Positions 13,314 to 26,028 are shown, counted from the stretch's first letter. The stretch is DNA of 64,000 nt from Chimonanthus salicifolius (GCA_013350335.1 CM023538.1:49737195-49801194), one strand, 5' to 3'. Notes: a model not told the origin generated them from the sequence alone. Numbers and translations are program-made.

Positions 13314-16300
13314 TGTAATGACCTGACCCGATTTTTCGGAGTTTTAGGGTCTTGGTAGCAGTGGGGTGAGTGTGGGCCCTGTGGTGGGTCCCGGTTTGCC
13401 CGATTTTGAGTTCGGAAACTCAGAGGGTAATTTGGTAATTTTGAATTATTGAATTTTCTTTCATAATTAAAAGTTTGAAAATCACACGTTTTCCCCCGAC
13501 GTTTGTCGTTTGACTTCTTCGAGCTTTTTAAAATATTTTGAAAACTGGAGATAATTATTTAAAAAAAAAAAGAAAAAAAAAGAAGAAGAAGAAAACCCTA
13601 AACATAACCCTAACCTCCCTTTTCTTTCCCCATCCAACGCGGCACTGTAGCGCAGCTACAGTGCCACGGTTCCTCTCTTCCGCCCCCCTTTCTATCCCTC
13701 TTCTCCCCTCCTCCTATTCTAACCCTAACCCTAAACTCCCTTCTTCCCCTTCAGAGCCGCCGCCGCCGCCGTTCCCACCCCTCTCCCTCTTCCATCTCTC
13801 CGCATGTCTTCTTCTTCTCTTCCACTCGTTCTAACCCTAAACTAACGCGTCTCTCGCCAACCACTGCCTGCACCGGAACCAGAGGCCCTTGCTGCATCCG
13901 TTCGAGCTTCCCGGCCTCGATCGAGTCGGATCTCCTCCTTCTTTGACGGGATTAGGTAACCCTCCGATTTTCCTCTCCGATTCTCCTCTCTCTATGCCAA
14001 TCCCTGCCCCTTCCTCTTCATTTTCTTCGGTTTTTCCCTCCTCTTCTTCTCCTTCCCTTTTCCCCATCTTTCTTCATTTTCCCTGATTTTCCTTCTCTTT
14101 CCCTCAGTTTTTCCAAACTGGGTTGCTGAGTCGACTCGGTCGGGTCACCGAGTTGACTCGGCTGAGTTCAGCTCTGGGCAACCCAGGCCCAGTCCGCTGT
14201 GTAGCCCAGTGGGCCTAGGGGCCCGACCCAGCTCGCCAGACTTGGTTCGGCCCAGCCCACCTTCGGCCCGGCCCGATTCAGGCCCGGCCCAGTTTCGGGC
14301 CCGACCCAATTTCAAACCCAATTTCCAGTTTTGGGCTCAGTTTTGAGCCCAGCCCAATTTTGGACCCAGATTTTAGTTTCGGGCCCACTTTAGTTCGATT
14401 TGGACCCGACTCGCTTTCGGGCCCGTTTGTAGCCCAGACTTAGTTTGACCCGTTTTGCCCGGTTACTTATCCTTGTGTTCTCTTTTCAACAGACTGGAGT
14501 TCCTTTAACCCCCGGACTTGTTTTCTCGCATTGGATTTCAAAGACACACACAGGTGAGGGAACTTATCACCGCTTTTAGCATGCATCTATGCATATTACT
14601 ACTCTATTAGATGTGCGGGTACGGAATGCGGCGAATGGGGGTCCCTGATATTGTGAGCCACTCGACAAGGGAACTGTTGATATCATTATGCGGCGGGTCC
14701 CCATCCGGGTGTATTCATATCCGATGCCCGCAGAGGCATATATGGATTGATTATTTGATGTCACAATTGATTGATTGTGTGGTGACATGATTTGGAGTTT
14801 ATTTTTATTGACAGTCTGTTAATATGCCAATATGTGAATATGTGATATGTTGTGGTATATGCCTGATTATGGTGTGATATAGTTCTGTTGATGATATGCC
14901 ATGTAACCATATGATGATTAGTTTGGACTGCTAGACAATACAACATGCTTGGATGTTAACATGTCAGCCCGTGATAAATAGTGATGCATATGCCTGATTA
15001 TTATATGACAAACTATGCTAGTAAGTGTAGAGTTAATTGTGCATACATATAACTGACGTATGTGGGATGTCGGTGGGGGCAAGGGTACTAGGTAACATCA
15101 GGATCTAGAGACCCCCTAGCTTGTCGGGTAGTTAGGGTGGGGATGTTATGTGGGACCGCGCAGTGGAGACGTGGTTGGATTCAGACTCCCTTGTGATTGG
15201 AAACGGGTAATCGTAACCTCTCGCATGGATCAAATAGTCGGTCCGTCTTGCATTTCCCGGACGTACCTATGAGGGGCGTGATCTGATTTAGGGAACAAGG
15301 TGCCTTGGGAGTCCTAGGTAAGGACTAATTGGGAAGTAATTATGTTAACCCCAGATAGGCCATCAGGCTGAATGTTGGTTCACTCAAGGTAACCTTAGAA
15401 ACCCTTCGCGGTTCCGATTCCTGAATGTGCGATGGATGAGGTGACCCCCGGATGACAGAGGAGCTGAGGAGGTGCTCGCCGCTCTTTAGCCGGGGGATGG
15501 TGCGGTGAGGGACAGCTCCCGCTGGTATAGTTTGTGATCCCTAGATGACTGAGTAGGCTGAGGAGGTGCTCGCCTAGGTCGAGGGACGATGCGGTGAGGG
15601 ACAGCTCCCGCTGGTGTGGTCTATAATTCCCTGGATGACCGAGTAGGCTGAGGAGGTGCTCGCCTAGGTCGAGGGACGATGCGGTGAGGGACAGCTCCCG
15701 CTGGTATGGTCTGTGATTCCCTGGATGACCGAGTAGGCTGAGGAGGTGCTCGCCTAGGTCGAGGGACGATGCGGTGAGGGACAGCTCCCGCTGGTATGGT
15801 CTGTGATTCCCTGGATGACCGAGTAGGCTGAGGAGGTGCTCGCCTAGGTCGAGGGACGATGCGGTGAGGGACAGCTCCCGCTGGTATGGTCTGTGATTCC
15901 CTGGATGACCGAGTAGGCTGAGGAGGTACTCGCCTAGGTCGAGGGACGATGCGGTGAGGGACAGCTCCCGCTGGTTTGGTCTGTGATTCCCTGGATGACC
16001 GAGTAGGCTGAGGAGGCACTCGCCTAGGTCGAGGGACGAGGCGGTGAGGGACAGCTCCTGCTGGTATGGTCTGTGATTCCCTGGATGACTGAGTAGGCTG
16101 AGGAGGTGCTCGCCTAGGTCGAGGGACGAGGCGGTGAGGGACAGCTCCCGCTGGTATGGTCTGTGATTCCCCGGATGACCGAGTAGGCTGAGGATGTGCT
16201 CGCCCGCTCATTGATCGAGGGATGGTGCGATGTGATGGGATGAGATATTCCAGGCTAGGACACCTGTGTGGTGGGGATAGCCTGTGGTGCGAGGTGGTAG

Positions 16301-17296
16301 TGCGTTTACCCGCGGTTATAGTATTGGGGTTCATCGTTGAGACTTGTGTTGTGGGTGTTGACTCACCAGAAATTTATGGACGCCTGTCGAGTGAGTTCGG
16401 CCGGCTCACTCGGTAGCAGACCTATAGAATTCTGGGGGAGGTGGATACACCAGTCGTGTGGAGACCAGCATATAGGGTCCAAGGTTATGGGTTTGATTAT
16501 CGAGACTCTGGTGCTCGGTTGAGGAGACCATGGATGATTTTGGTTGGCAGTCCGTTGAGGACTGGTGAGGTGGTCACTCCTGTGTGGTAGTCAGTTTAGG
16601 ACTCTAGTGAGTCCGATTCTTGGGTTGGTTGTGGTATGCGCGCTGGTTGTCATGAGAGAGTCATAGGTCTGGTCGAGGAGGAGGGATCCTGACCCGATTG
16701 GAGGTCAGTTCTGTGTACTCGAGGACGGATGAACTCCGACGGATGCATTGAGTGGGTTAGAGGATGCACTAGTGGCCCGATTGATGTGGGCCTGTGTGTT
16801 AGGGGTAGGGTACCCACTTGCATAGTCATACATGTAAACTTTATAGACATTGATATGTTCATATGATCACATACATACATAGTGTATGCTGGGTGACATT
16901 TGGCGCATGTGTTACCCTCACTGGGCATGTAGAGCTCACCCCTTGCCTCGCAGGTATTCCTTAGAGGGATGGTCGACGGGACCCTCAATCGGACTTTGGG
17001 CATAGAACTGCAGCCTTGTACTTATCATGGTTTTATCTTGTAATCGGAAATTGCTAATGTATTTGAGATATGTGTACATTTCACTAAGTTGGATGAATGT
17101 AATAATGTGATGATGCTATAATTTGTAATTCTGATTGATGCTTACGGTTTTTGACTTATTGGCGGATTGTTATGGTTAGTGTGGGTTGCAGGAGCGGCGT
17201 CTCCCCTTTCAAAAAAAAAATATCCGAAATTGTATTGGATCGGTTTTAGGAGTTCATATCAGTTTTAACGTGCCCGTATCGGGTCGGGTCGTTACA
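13314..17296 (+). mobile_element. Inner solo LTR (copy B), inserted in sibling copy A
   Basis: It begins TGTAATGACCTGACCC and ends GGGTCGGGTCGTTACA. Perfect GTTAC duplications flank it at 13309-13313 and 17297-17301. It is collinear with copy A: the same GC-rich run at 14120-14460, the same ATGCATCTATGCAT word near 14581, the same minisatellite positions, and the same 3' 650 bases (compare 16640-17296 with 17302-17941). It is therefore a second member of the same family that landed inside a relative. Open frames inside are low-complexity or minisatellite frames without a recognisable domain. Confidence 0.9.
15450..16210. repeat. 90-bp minisatellite in LTR copy B
   Basis: The word CGCCTAGGTC recurs at 15571, 15661, 15751, 15841, 15931, 16021 and 16111, exactly 90 bases apart, with degenerate units on each side. 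The unit is the 96-bp unit of copy A minus six bases at the CGCC...GGTC junction. It is open on the minus strand for 237 codons because the period is a multiple of three. Confidence 0.9.
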
Positions 17297-17946
17297 GTTA
17301 CTCCCATATGGTAGTCGGTTTCGGACTCTAGTGAGTCCGACTTTGGGGTTGGTCGTGATATGTGTGCGGGTTGTCATGAGAGAGTTGCCATAGAGTTGTA
17401 TTGAGATGGTTAGAGGATGTACTGGAGGCCCGACAGATGTGGGCCCGTGTGTTAGGAGTAGGGCACCTGCTTGCATAGTCATGCATGTAGACATCATAAA
17501 CATTGATGTGTTCATATGATCATATACAGTGTATGCTTGGTGACATATGATGTGTGTATTACCCTCACTGGGCATGTAGAGCTCACCCCTTGCCTCAGAG
17601 GTACTTCATAGAGGAAGGGTCGGCGGGACCCTCAATTGGACATTAGGCGTAGAGTTGCAGCTTTGTACTTGTCATGGTTTCATTTTGTATTTGAGGACAT
17701 GTTAATGTATTTGAGATATGTGTATTTCTCATTAACTTGGATGAATGTAATAATGGAATGATGTTATTGTTTCAAATTATGATTAATACTTTACTGGTAC
17801 TATCGGCTATTGATTTGAGTGTGGGTTGCGGGAGCTGTACTTTCCTTTATTTTGAAAAAAAAAAAATCCCTGAATTAGTATCAGATCGGTTTTAAAATCT
17901 TGTATCAGTTTGACGTACTCGTAGTGGGATGGGTCGTTACAGAAGT

Positions 17947-19250
17947 ACCAAGTGAATATATAAATATATGCTTGAATAGAAGTTGCATGAATTGTTTTCA
18001 AAACATGTTTTGATGATGAATAGTTAATACATACTTTGTAGTATGGAAAAATGTAAATTGTCTTATATTTGATAGAATGGATTTGGCATCATTTCATATT
18101 CATGTATTTCATGCATTTGCATGGGATGGGAAGAGCATGCACAGAAACAAAGGGATGACATACTTTGATTTTTGAAAGATATTTATATACATATGAATTG
18201 ATTAACCATTTATTTGGCCGCGTCTATGAACACAAATTATGGCATACTAATTGGGCAGAATGTTCCATGGTCAGTAGAAGTCCCGAAACCTGCACAGGAG
18301 TATAGGTGTGTAGCACTCCCCCGGTAGTCCCTGTTAAATGCTAGTATTGGGTAGTAGCTCCCAGCTGGTGCCCCGGAAAAGCTATAGACATAAATGGCCA
18401 GTGTTTATAACCATTGAATGAGAAAGAAAGATTGACCAATACATGGGGCATGAGATGGGATTGCATAGATTCATGTCACTATAACATAATACATCATATT
18501 TGAAATGATCATGATTCTTATTTGTATGAAATGATTATGAAATGGATTTGAATGGGTTATTAGTACTTGTATGAAATGGATTTTGAAATACAGGATATGG
18601 TATAATTTTCGAATGAGAAGTATATCATGTTTAATACATATGATTTGTTTTCCTATTTTTATTACTTCACATGTTGGTACCCGCTTTGATGGAAATTCCT
18701 ACTGGGCGCGTTGACTAAGCCCACAATTCTTTCCCCTTTTTAGAGTCTAATGCAGGAAACAAAAAAGGTGATGAAGCAGGTCCCAATAATAGCTGAGCGT
18801 GAGTAGAAAGGGAGAGCTTGGGATAAGCACACTTTCTTTGGTAATTGAAGAAGACTTAGTTTATTTGGTATTCTGTTTACATTTTGAGAGAATGTAATTT
18901 TGTAGGAGTTATGAGTATGGAAATGTAATAACTTATGTTTAAACTCCTAGATGATTGTGTTATACTCTTTATTTGACATTTAACTTATGTGGGATTCTCA
19001 TACATTGTTTTGGTATGTGAATGGTTATTAATCAGATGTACCAAATGTTTATGCATATGGTTAAGCATGTTTATATAAGTGTGTTGCAAATGTTAAAATG
19101 ACTCTGCCCTTGAGCACACACCGGTTAGGCCAGTCGAGGGTCGAGTCTCCGGACTCAGACTTGACTCGCGTCATGACGCTCGGCTCTCTCCTCACTCAAA
19201 TATCCTTATCATATTACTCTGATCCTAGTGGGATAGGGAGGGGCGTTATA
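17947..19250 (+). mobile_element. 3' part of the 5' LTR of a gag-only gypsy element
   Basis: The segment ends GGGCGTTATA, probably a decayed GTTACA terminus, two bases before a primer-binding site at 19253. It contains ACTGGGCGCGTTGA near 18705 and a conserved stretch at 19123-19185 (GGTTAGGCCAGTCGAGGG ... CTCGCGTCATGACG). Both recur near the end of the 49395-53243 LTR, so the two LTR families are related. Its left part is displaced to 6005-6548 by the insertion of copy A. There is no coding sequence. Confidence 0.7.
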
Positions 19251-19252
19251 GT

Positions 19253-19264
19253 TGGTATCAGAGC
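19253..19264 (+). other. Primer-binding site, tRNA-Met type
   Basis: TGGTATCAGAGC is the 12-base sequence complementary to the 3' end of initiator tRNA-Met used by many plant LTR retrotransposons. It lies two bases after the LTR end and marks the start of the internal region of the plus-strand element. Confidence 0.9.
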
Positions 19265-19876
19265 TGAATGAAAAGCGAAGTAAGGATTTTCCCTAAGTTA
19301 AATTTGAATAGATCCTAGAAGTTGTGAATAAAAGGTGTTAGTCCCGTCATAACGGGTGCGTGAGTAGAGAGGTAGAAGTGGAAACTTAGAGCTTGTCTTC
19401 CAAAGTAGAATGTGAAATGAAATGTCGAACGGTAACATAGAATATGTCTCCAAGTTAAAGTCGAACAATGACACAGTTTCCTCGAGTCAGAGGTGAAATT
19501 AGGAAACTCTTTTTCACTCCTAATAGTAGAAGATGGAACTTAAAATGTGTTCTTTATTAGTGGAGTACAAGTTTAACCTAAGGACTTCCGTAGACTCTGG
19601 ATGGACGGAATGCCTGGAGTGGAATAGGCTTATATATATTGGGTAACAAAATGTCTTCAAAAGAGTTAAGTGACCATAAGATAATGAGTAGTGAAAGATA
19701 ACATGAAGATTTCCCCCAGGTCAAAGTGTTGAAATAAGGAAGTGAAGTGTTCCCTCAATTGATGTGCTGAATAATGTAGAGAAATTTCTTGTCAACTTAG
19801 TGCGAACTGAAATAAAGATTTCCAATTATTATTTGAGAATTGAAATGATAGTTTGTGTTTTCATTGACGTAGGAAA

Positions 19877-21175
19877 ATGTCTTGGGAAGGACACTCGTCA
19901 CAGAATAGTTTTGACATGGAGTACATCAATGGGACTAGTGGCAATGTTTCCCCTGTACCACCCGAGGTTCAGAATTTGCTATAAGGTATAACAGACATTG
20001 TGATACAGTCTGTTTAGATTAGAGTAGATTTGGTCTCTGACGCTACTGCCCAACATTGGGCTAACGTGAGGAACTTTCGGTCCCAACGTCCCCCTTATTT
20101 CACTGACTTTGAAGGACCCAAGGAAGCTAAAAAATGGATTCGAAGCATTGTGCAAATCTTTAAGCGACTGAAAATCACGGAGGATCAAAGTAGGATCCTG
20201 ATGGCCGCGTTACAACTCAAAGATGATGCGAACCAATGGTGGAAATCTATAAGAGAGAACATTGCAGAGACGGAGATAACTTGGAAGGAGTTCGAGAAAT
20301 TATTTTTGGAAAAATATCACCTGCACATTGAGAGGGAAGTTGGAACACAAGGAGTTTGGAACTTGGCACCAATGAGTTTGGCCACTTTGATTCTTAACAA
20401 AGTTGTAAAAAATAGAATAAGGCAAGGTGGCAATGGATATTATCAATCCAACAAGAGACTCAGTGCAAGTTCTTTGACCTCTACACCTATAATACAACCA
20501 GCTAGAAACGTTTTGTCGTGTTGGAATTGTGGGAAGACAGACCATATCAAAAGAAATTGTCCACAATTTCATCAGGCCTCACCCATTAAACGGAAGGGCT
20601 CAGACCCTCCTTCGGCTACCACACATGCAAGTAAACCCACAAGGAGTGTCCACACATGTTATCAATGTGGACAGGTGGGCCACACGAAGGGTAATTGTCT
20701 ACAACCGCGCCAGAAATGTACTGTGTAAAACTCTGGAGAAGCTCTCTCGTGCTACTTATGTAAGCAGCTAGGCCATCTTAGAAGGAACTGCCCACAGGCA
20801 CAGTTACCTGGGCATCTATTCCCTTGTCACTAGTTCGGACAGACAGGTCACCTCAAAAAGTATTGTCCACAACGCCGCCAAGTATCTCCAGCGCGAACTC
20901 TCTGTCAACCACTGGAAGGGTTTACACAGTTACTGCAGTCCTGCCCTCAGACTTAGACAGAAGGACCACCTATTCCGATGACTCCAGGAAGATTATACCA
21001 CCTTGCCCCAACACTGGAAACAACTGGTCATACAAACCCTCAAGGTATAATCCTTCTCCATAGTTCATATACGATAACGTTAATTCCGTATGGAGCTATA
21101 TATTATCTTATGTTCATGCTTATGATTTTCCATCATGAATTTACTTGTACGGACCTCTGGCATACAATCCATTAA
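19877..21175 (+). pseudogene. gag: Ty3/gypsy gag pseudogene with four zinc knuckles
   Basis: One frame of 432 codons runs from the ATG at 19877 to the TAA at 21173. It is broken by five internal stops: TAA 19982, TAG 20015, TAA 20726, TAG 20831 and TAG 20954. No frameshift is needed. The open piece 20030-20725 holds a retrotransposon gag domain (capsid-like, with AKKWIRSI, DDANQWW and WKEFEKLFLEKY). CCHC zinc knuckles follow at about 20519, 20657, 20750 and 20825. The first three keep C-X2-C-X4-H-X4-C. The fourth has a stop and a Phe in place of its second Cys. Every stop is one C-to-T change from CAA or CAG. Gag would package element RNA, but this copy cannot make the full protein. No protease, reverse transcriptase or integrase domain is recognisable downstream. 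Confidence 0.85.
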
Positions 21176-22504
21176 CAACACCCATCAAACTACACTTCGA
21201 TGAGTTCATTAAATGAATAACTTTTGGGGATCACCTAATGGAACAAATCATATGAGTTAGGCTCAAAGCGAGGTACTATAGACATTCAGACAATGAATGA
21301 TATTGAGTACTAAAGTAGAACACTTAGGACAAAGGAAAATAAATTCCTCTACCACTTAAGACCGGAGATAGAAAAAGGGTATGAGTGAAACAAATGATCC
21401 CATAGAATCTAGTATTAGAATGAGATGAGTGTACCTTTATAGAACGTTGACAAGACAAGTGAGAACAAGTATGATGAATTATAGGTTGCTAACAGTAGAC
21501 TTGGCATAGTCCTAGTCAAGGTAGAATGGAATACTAGAGTATTGGTTGACGACAATTAGCACCATAAGTAAAGATTATTAATAAATTTGCATACAAGATT
21601 CATTCATGATTGTGGAGTATTTTTCTATTGTATACCTAAGTTAACATTTAAATGATGCTTGCCTTAAAGGAATGAACCAAGGAATTACCTAAGAGAACGA
21701 ATAATGTTGAGCATTGAGACAGAATACTATGGAAATTAAAGAAATTGAACCTTCTTCAAACCTTTAGACGTGGGAATGATCTTGGTCAAGTAAGACTAAT
21801 CGCGTGCACTTGTGAAAACAATCGTATGTTTACGATGAAAACCAGAACATGTATGCTTGAAAATATGTTCTGTTTGTATTTGTATTTTGACTGCAATTTT
21901 ATTATATAAGGTTATAAAAAAAAAAAGCTTTTAGTCGTATTATAAGTTATACAACATGAAATTTAGTGTTGAGAGATGCTCTATATCGTAGAATTTTTGG
22001 ACAAAAGGTGTTAGTCATATAGTGACTTGTATGCAAGTGAAAAGATATTTAATTTTGAAAATGTATTTAGTTGGAAAGATAATTTGTTAAGTGGTTTAAA
22101 TTGATGGAAATAAGCTCAATTAGGAGACTACGGGCGCCTACCGAGTTAGTATGACCGAGTGACTCTGTAGATGGCCGATGGAATTCCATGAGAGCTTGAA
22201 AGATTTGATAGATATAGATTGTAGAAGAGATCTGTTTTGGACTCAACACCACAAGGAATATCTAGAGACAAGTAAGAGTGCACTAGAGGTTTACTTGTGT
22301 TGAATTAGTGGAACTATTGAATGTAATTTTTCCAAGAGATGGAATTTAAGATGAGGAGCCAGGACATGACTAGTTAGGTTGCATCGTGCAGCATGATTGG
22401 GCATTCTAAACACACCCTCGAATGAGCTGGGTACAACAATAATAGAAGATCTCTTTCGGTATATATGAAGTTATGGTACTCCACGTATTAGCTATAATAC
22501 GTGG
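21176..22504 (+). mobile_element. Decayed internal region of the gag-only element, left part
   Basis: This region lies between gag and the minus-strand LTR element. No reading frame, YXDD motif, integrase zinc finger or RNase H motif is detectable. Together with 27479-28548 it gives only about 2.4 kb, less than a full gypsy pol usually needs. The element was therefore either gag-only (TR-GAG type) or its pol has decayed beyond recognition. Confidence 0.5.
22500..22504. repeat. Target-site duplication CGTGG, left copy
   Basis: CGTGG pairs with CATGG at 27474-27478. The single G-to-A difference is what CpG deamination on the other strand would give. Confidence 0.7.
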
Positions 22505-23885
22505 TGTAACGCTCCGACCCGGAGGTGGGCCTGGAACGCTACAATTTTTTTTTATCTCCCATCAACTAACATCATAGTTGGGCTGGATCTTCAAATTTTC
22601 CAAAAAAAGCCCATCATAGAAAATGTCACACGTGCTATTCTCACGTGGACTTAAACATGTACCATATGTTCCCAACCTAAGTTTAATATAAACAATTTAA
22701 TTAATTAAAATACAATAAAAGACCTTAAAAAAAACTTTGTAGTAAATAAAATCATACTCAAACTTATTTCAAGTTTTAATTAAACAAATCGAATTAATCA
22801 AATCATAATAATACTTCACATTATTTAATAAAATAAAATAAGAGAACTCATTTTAAGTTAAGAACAAACAATTTCAAAAAATATAACATTTCATTATATA
22901 TATATTTCACTTAAAAACCCAACTAAAATCATAGATTTAAAACAAAACAAAAAAACTCACCTCAAAGCTTGGCTGGGAGGTGAAAGTAGTAAAAGAAAAA
23001 GGAAGAAAAAGAAAGGAAGGGACAGTGGAGAGGAGTTATTTTTTTTTTTTCGCTCTTTCCTCACTTCTCTCCCTTTTATAAGCAAAGCAAATGCCTTGCA
23101 TGGCCACCACGTTGGCTAGCAACATGGCATTACCATTGGCATGCAAGCCTACAGCTCACGCTTGAGGCTTTATGAGTCGCATGCATGGATGATTTTTTTA
23201 TAATATTTTCATTTTAAAATCTTGTATTCATTTATTAGATATAAAAATAGTTTAATTAAATTAATCCATCCAGTCTAAAATGTCGGGTCTTAAAAATCAT
23301 AACCACTGTTGAAATCTGGAGAAAAATACACTTTCGAAATCGTTTGATATAGGCGAAAATGATTCGTAGGTAGTTTTTTGCCAAAAATACAGTATTTGTT
23401 TAAGTATTTTTAAATCTTATTTTGTAAATCCGTTAAACAAACTAATTGGTTCGACACAGATTAAATACTGGTTATTTTTTCTGAAATTTTATGACTTGTA
23501 AAATTATTTAAAACAATTATTTTCATAAATAGGGACCTTCCAGGGTCACATTTATAAGTATTTTTGAAAATAAAAAACATAGACTAAAAAGTCCTATGAA
23601 TTCATCATTTAAGATCACTACCAATGCATAGCTTTGACAATCCAATTATTTCAAACAACATATTTTAATAATAATCAATAATTAAATCACCTAAATAATA
23701 ATATTTATTGTAAATTACCATTTTGCCCTCCTAACTTAAATGAGTTGGATCTGTGAGCTATCGAGCTCTAACCTATCCTATGTTTTTAAAAATCTCAATC
23801 CGTAATCTTTATGATTAACAGATCAAAACATAATTAATTTATACAAATAACACAATTAGTCTTAATCTTGGGTCAGGGTATTACA
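22505..23885 (-). repeat. 3' LTR of the minus-strand element
   Basis: It aligns nearly end to end with 26030-27473 (shared CAACTAACATCATAG, CATGGCCACCAC, GGGTCAGGGTATTACA). It has a short (TA)n at about 22897 where the other copy has a long one, and scattered single-base differences. Confidence 0.9.
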
Positions 23886-23905
23886 TCCTACCCCCTTAAA
23901 GAAAT
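23886..23905 (-). other. Polypurine tract of the minus-strand element
   Basis: On the minus strand the bases next to the 3' LTR read CTTTAAGGGGGTAGGA, a typical plus-strand primer for gypsy elements. It follows ATTTCGGGATGAAATTTC, also a common flank in this group. Confidence 0.8.
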
Positions 23906-24779
23906 TTCATCCCGAAATTTAAAATAAATCATGTACCTTGCACCAGCGAGAAGATTAGGACATAGACTTTGCATCACTGATTTATGAGGGGTTCTGAACT
24001 ACATGATGATGTAATAGCACTTGAATCACATGTATATGTTTTTCTTAAAATACTTGATTCCAAGAACTTTGTATTTTCACGGTACCTCCTAAAAAGGCAA
24101 ATCTTCAGCGATGTCAGTTCCTTTTAAGACTCTTTCATCCGAATAGTGTAGTAGCTTGTCAGTGTGTAACCCATCTGGCACTCACCATCACCTGCCCACC
24201 TACACTTGTTCCTCTAGATAAATAGGTTTTTGAGTTCTCTTAGTCAAATTTCTCATGTGAGACTTTTCACTAGCCATTAATACCTTCATTGGTAGTCTGT
24301 TAGAAGATGCCACCTGCAAATCACAAAAAATGCACATAGATAACCCAATGTGGCTTATCTCATCTGGCCTTCACATTGCGGCTTATCCCGTGGAACACAA
24401 CAATTGGCATCTCATAAACAAATCTATCTTTTACAAATGGCTAACTTAATTCCCAAAATTACCCATATGGTTTATAATGCCGAAGCAGTGTAAAACAACA
24501 CACATTTCTCCCTTGATATATCGTTACTTCTAACACGCAATCAAGGAGAAATATCTCTATAGGTCAAATCCTACTGATATCATCTCATATAATATTGTAG
24601 AGCTAAAAAATGCTTATCTCAAAAAGATGCTTGAGCCACATAACTAAAGAGAGGTATTGTACCTTTCATTACTGCATTGTCCATCAGTTCTTCCATCTGA
24701 GTCTCAATCATATAGACTCTTTTGTGTGGTCTGAGGACGTCCTTGTCTCCCAACTTGTTCAGTCATTTATGGCACACTT

Positions 24780-25085
24780 CTAGGAGCCACTGTATTCCCG
24801 GAGGATTGTTGAATAATTCTGCAAAGTAGACTGCACACATGATTGTGCCGGCCTTGTGTCAGGTAAGGGTACTATCATGTTGCTCTTATTGTTAGGACAG
24901 TCTGTGATGACATGTCCCCTCTGCCGTTGTAGCACATCGTTTTGCCTAGCTTTGGGATTTTGGGTTGCGGACATTGTTTCACTATGTAACCGGGTTGGTG
25001 ACACGAGTAACTTCTCAACTGCTTAGATCCTGCATTACTTATTTGTCCAGTTGGACACTGCCTTTTCTCAGAAATTAATCTCTAA
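24780..25085 (-). pseudogene. gag: Gag nucleocapsid remnant of the minus-strand element
   Basis: Translated on the minus strand this stretch shows two broken zinc-knuckle traces: SCHQPGY..KQCP, and CYN followed by a shifted HVITDCP. The Cys and His spacing resembles C-X2-C-X4-H-X4-C, but frameshifts and substitutions break both. The rest of the interior (23906-26010) shows no other retroviral domain. The best open piece is 74 codons (24780-25004). Confidence 0.45.
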
Positions 25086-26013
25086 TTTTTTTTTCTTTTT
25101 GTCGAGTTTGGATGGTTTCTGAGCATTTTTGTTGTGGAGGCTTTTGCAAGTTCCTGTTGGTAATATCCACAACTACTACCACTAAAATTTGATTAATTAC
25201 CACATATTCTGACATTTCCTGTTAATCACACTCGGAATTATCATACACTATTCACATAAGAGTTTATCAAACCAAACAATAAAAAGTCACGCAATAAGAT
25301 AAGCACATATGCTTATCAATCAACACATCATTAGAGGCTTATAATCCTCTACATCCAAGTTTCAAACAATTATAGACACATAATCAAACATATACACACA
25401 GTCACACCATTGTATATGTACACATACATATAATTATTACCTCTTCTACCCAAATCAATCCTTTCCAGTAAATCCAAGGTGCTTCTTATCACCTAATTCA
25501 TACATTCCTGGTCATTTCCATCCTAAATAGGTGAGTTGTTACTTAAGTATCTTTACCTGTCTATAGAAACAATCAAACATAAGTATGTCACAAGCAAGGT
25601 TCATACTTGTAACCCAGTAATATTGGAAGTCCTTTACTCTAGGAAATCCGTCTTATTTCACTAACCCTTTTTAGTCTTTATCAATTTCAAGTCCTTGACC
25701 TATATTCCGTAAAAGATCATCACTTTCAAAAGCTTGGTTTCACATATACACTTGATACTAAAATTACACAACTTACCCAAGTCGAGAGGATTTACTGTCA
25801 ATTCAACTCATCTTCTCTCATTAATGATAAGAATTTATCACTTTTAAACACTCGATTCTATGTATCACCTTGATACTTCACATATCTCAGATAAACAAAG
25901 AGGCTCAACCTTACATTGATTCCGATTTCTACCTTTACTACTTCCAAAACCAAGGGAATGAATCCAAAGTCATTCCTACTTCCTCCCATACGCACAGTCC
26001 AAGATTTGAACCA

Positions 26014-26028
26014 TGCTATGATACCAAG
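26014..26028 (-). other. Primer-binding site of the minus-strand element
   Basis: The minus strand reads TTGGTATCATAGCATGG directly after the 5' LTR. TGGTATCATAGC differs by one base from the tRNA-Met complement. This sets the orientation of the element. Confidence 0.85.

Larger units (their letters stand above)
6554..17941 (+). mobile_element. Outer solo LTR (copy A), interrupted by two further LTRs
   Basis: Copy A starts TTTAATGACCCGACCC (ancestral TGTAATGACCC, as in copy B) and ends GGGTCGTTACA. Perfect GAAGT duplications flank it. Its own sequence is 6554-9224, 12610-13313 and 17302-17941, about 4.0 kb in all, which is collinear with copy B (3983 bp) apart from minisatellite copy number. 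Landmarks are a (GAA)n tract near 6805, a GC-rich run with repeated GGCCCGACCC-like words at 7380-7740, a 96-bp minisatellite at 8690-9224 and a 57-bp minisatellite at 12640-13030. No primer site, polypurine tract or coding domain lies inside, so it is a solo LTR rather than a full element. Its length and termini suit a Tekay-like gypsy LTR; that lineage is inferred. Confidence 0.85.

Noticed and set aside
15621..16334. 237-codon minus-strand open frame of proline-rich 30-residue repeats
   Set aside because: It lies wholly over the 90-bp minisatellite of a solo LTR. A period divisible by three keeps one frame open automatically, and the related array at 8654-9247 is open in two frames at once, so openness is not evidence of coding.
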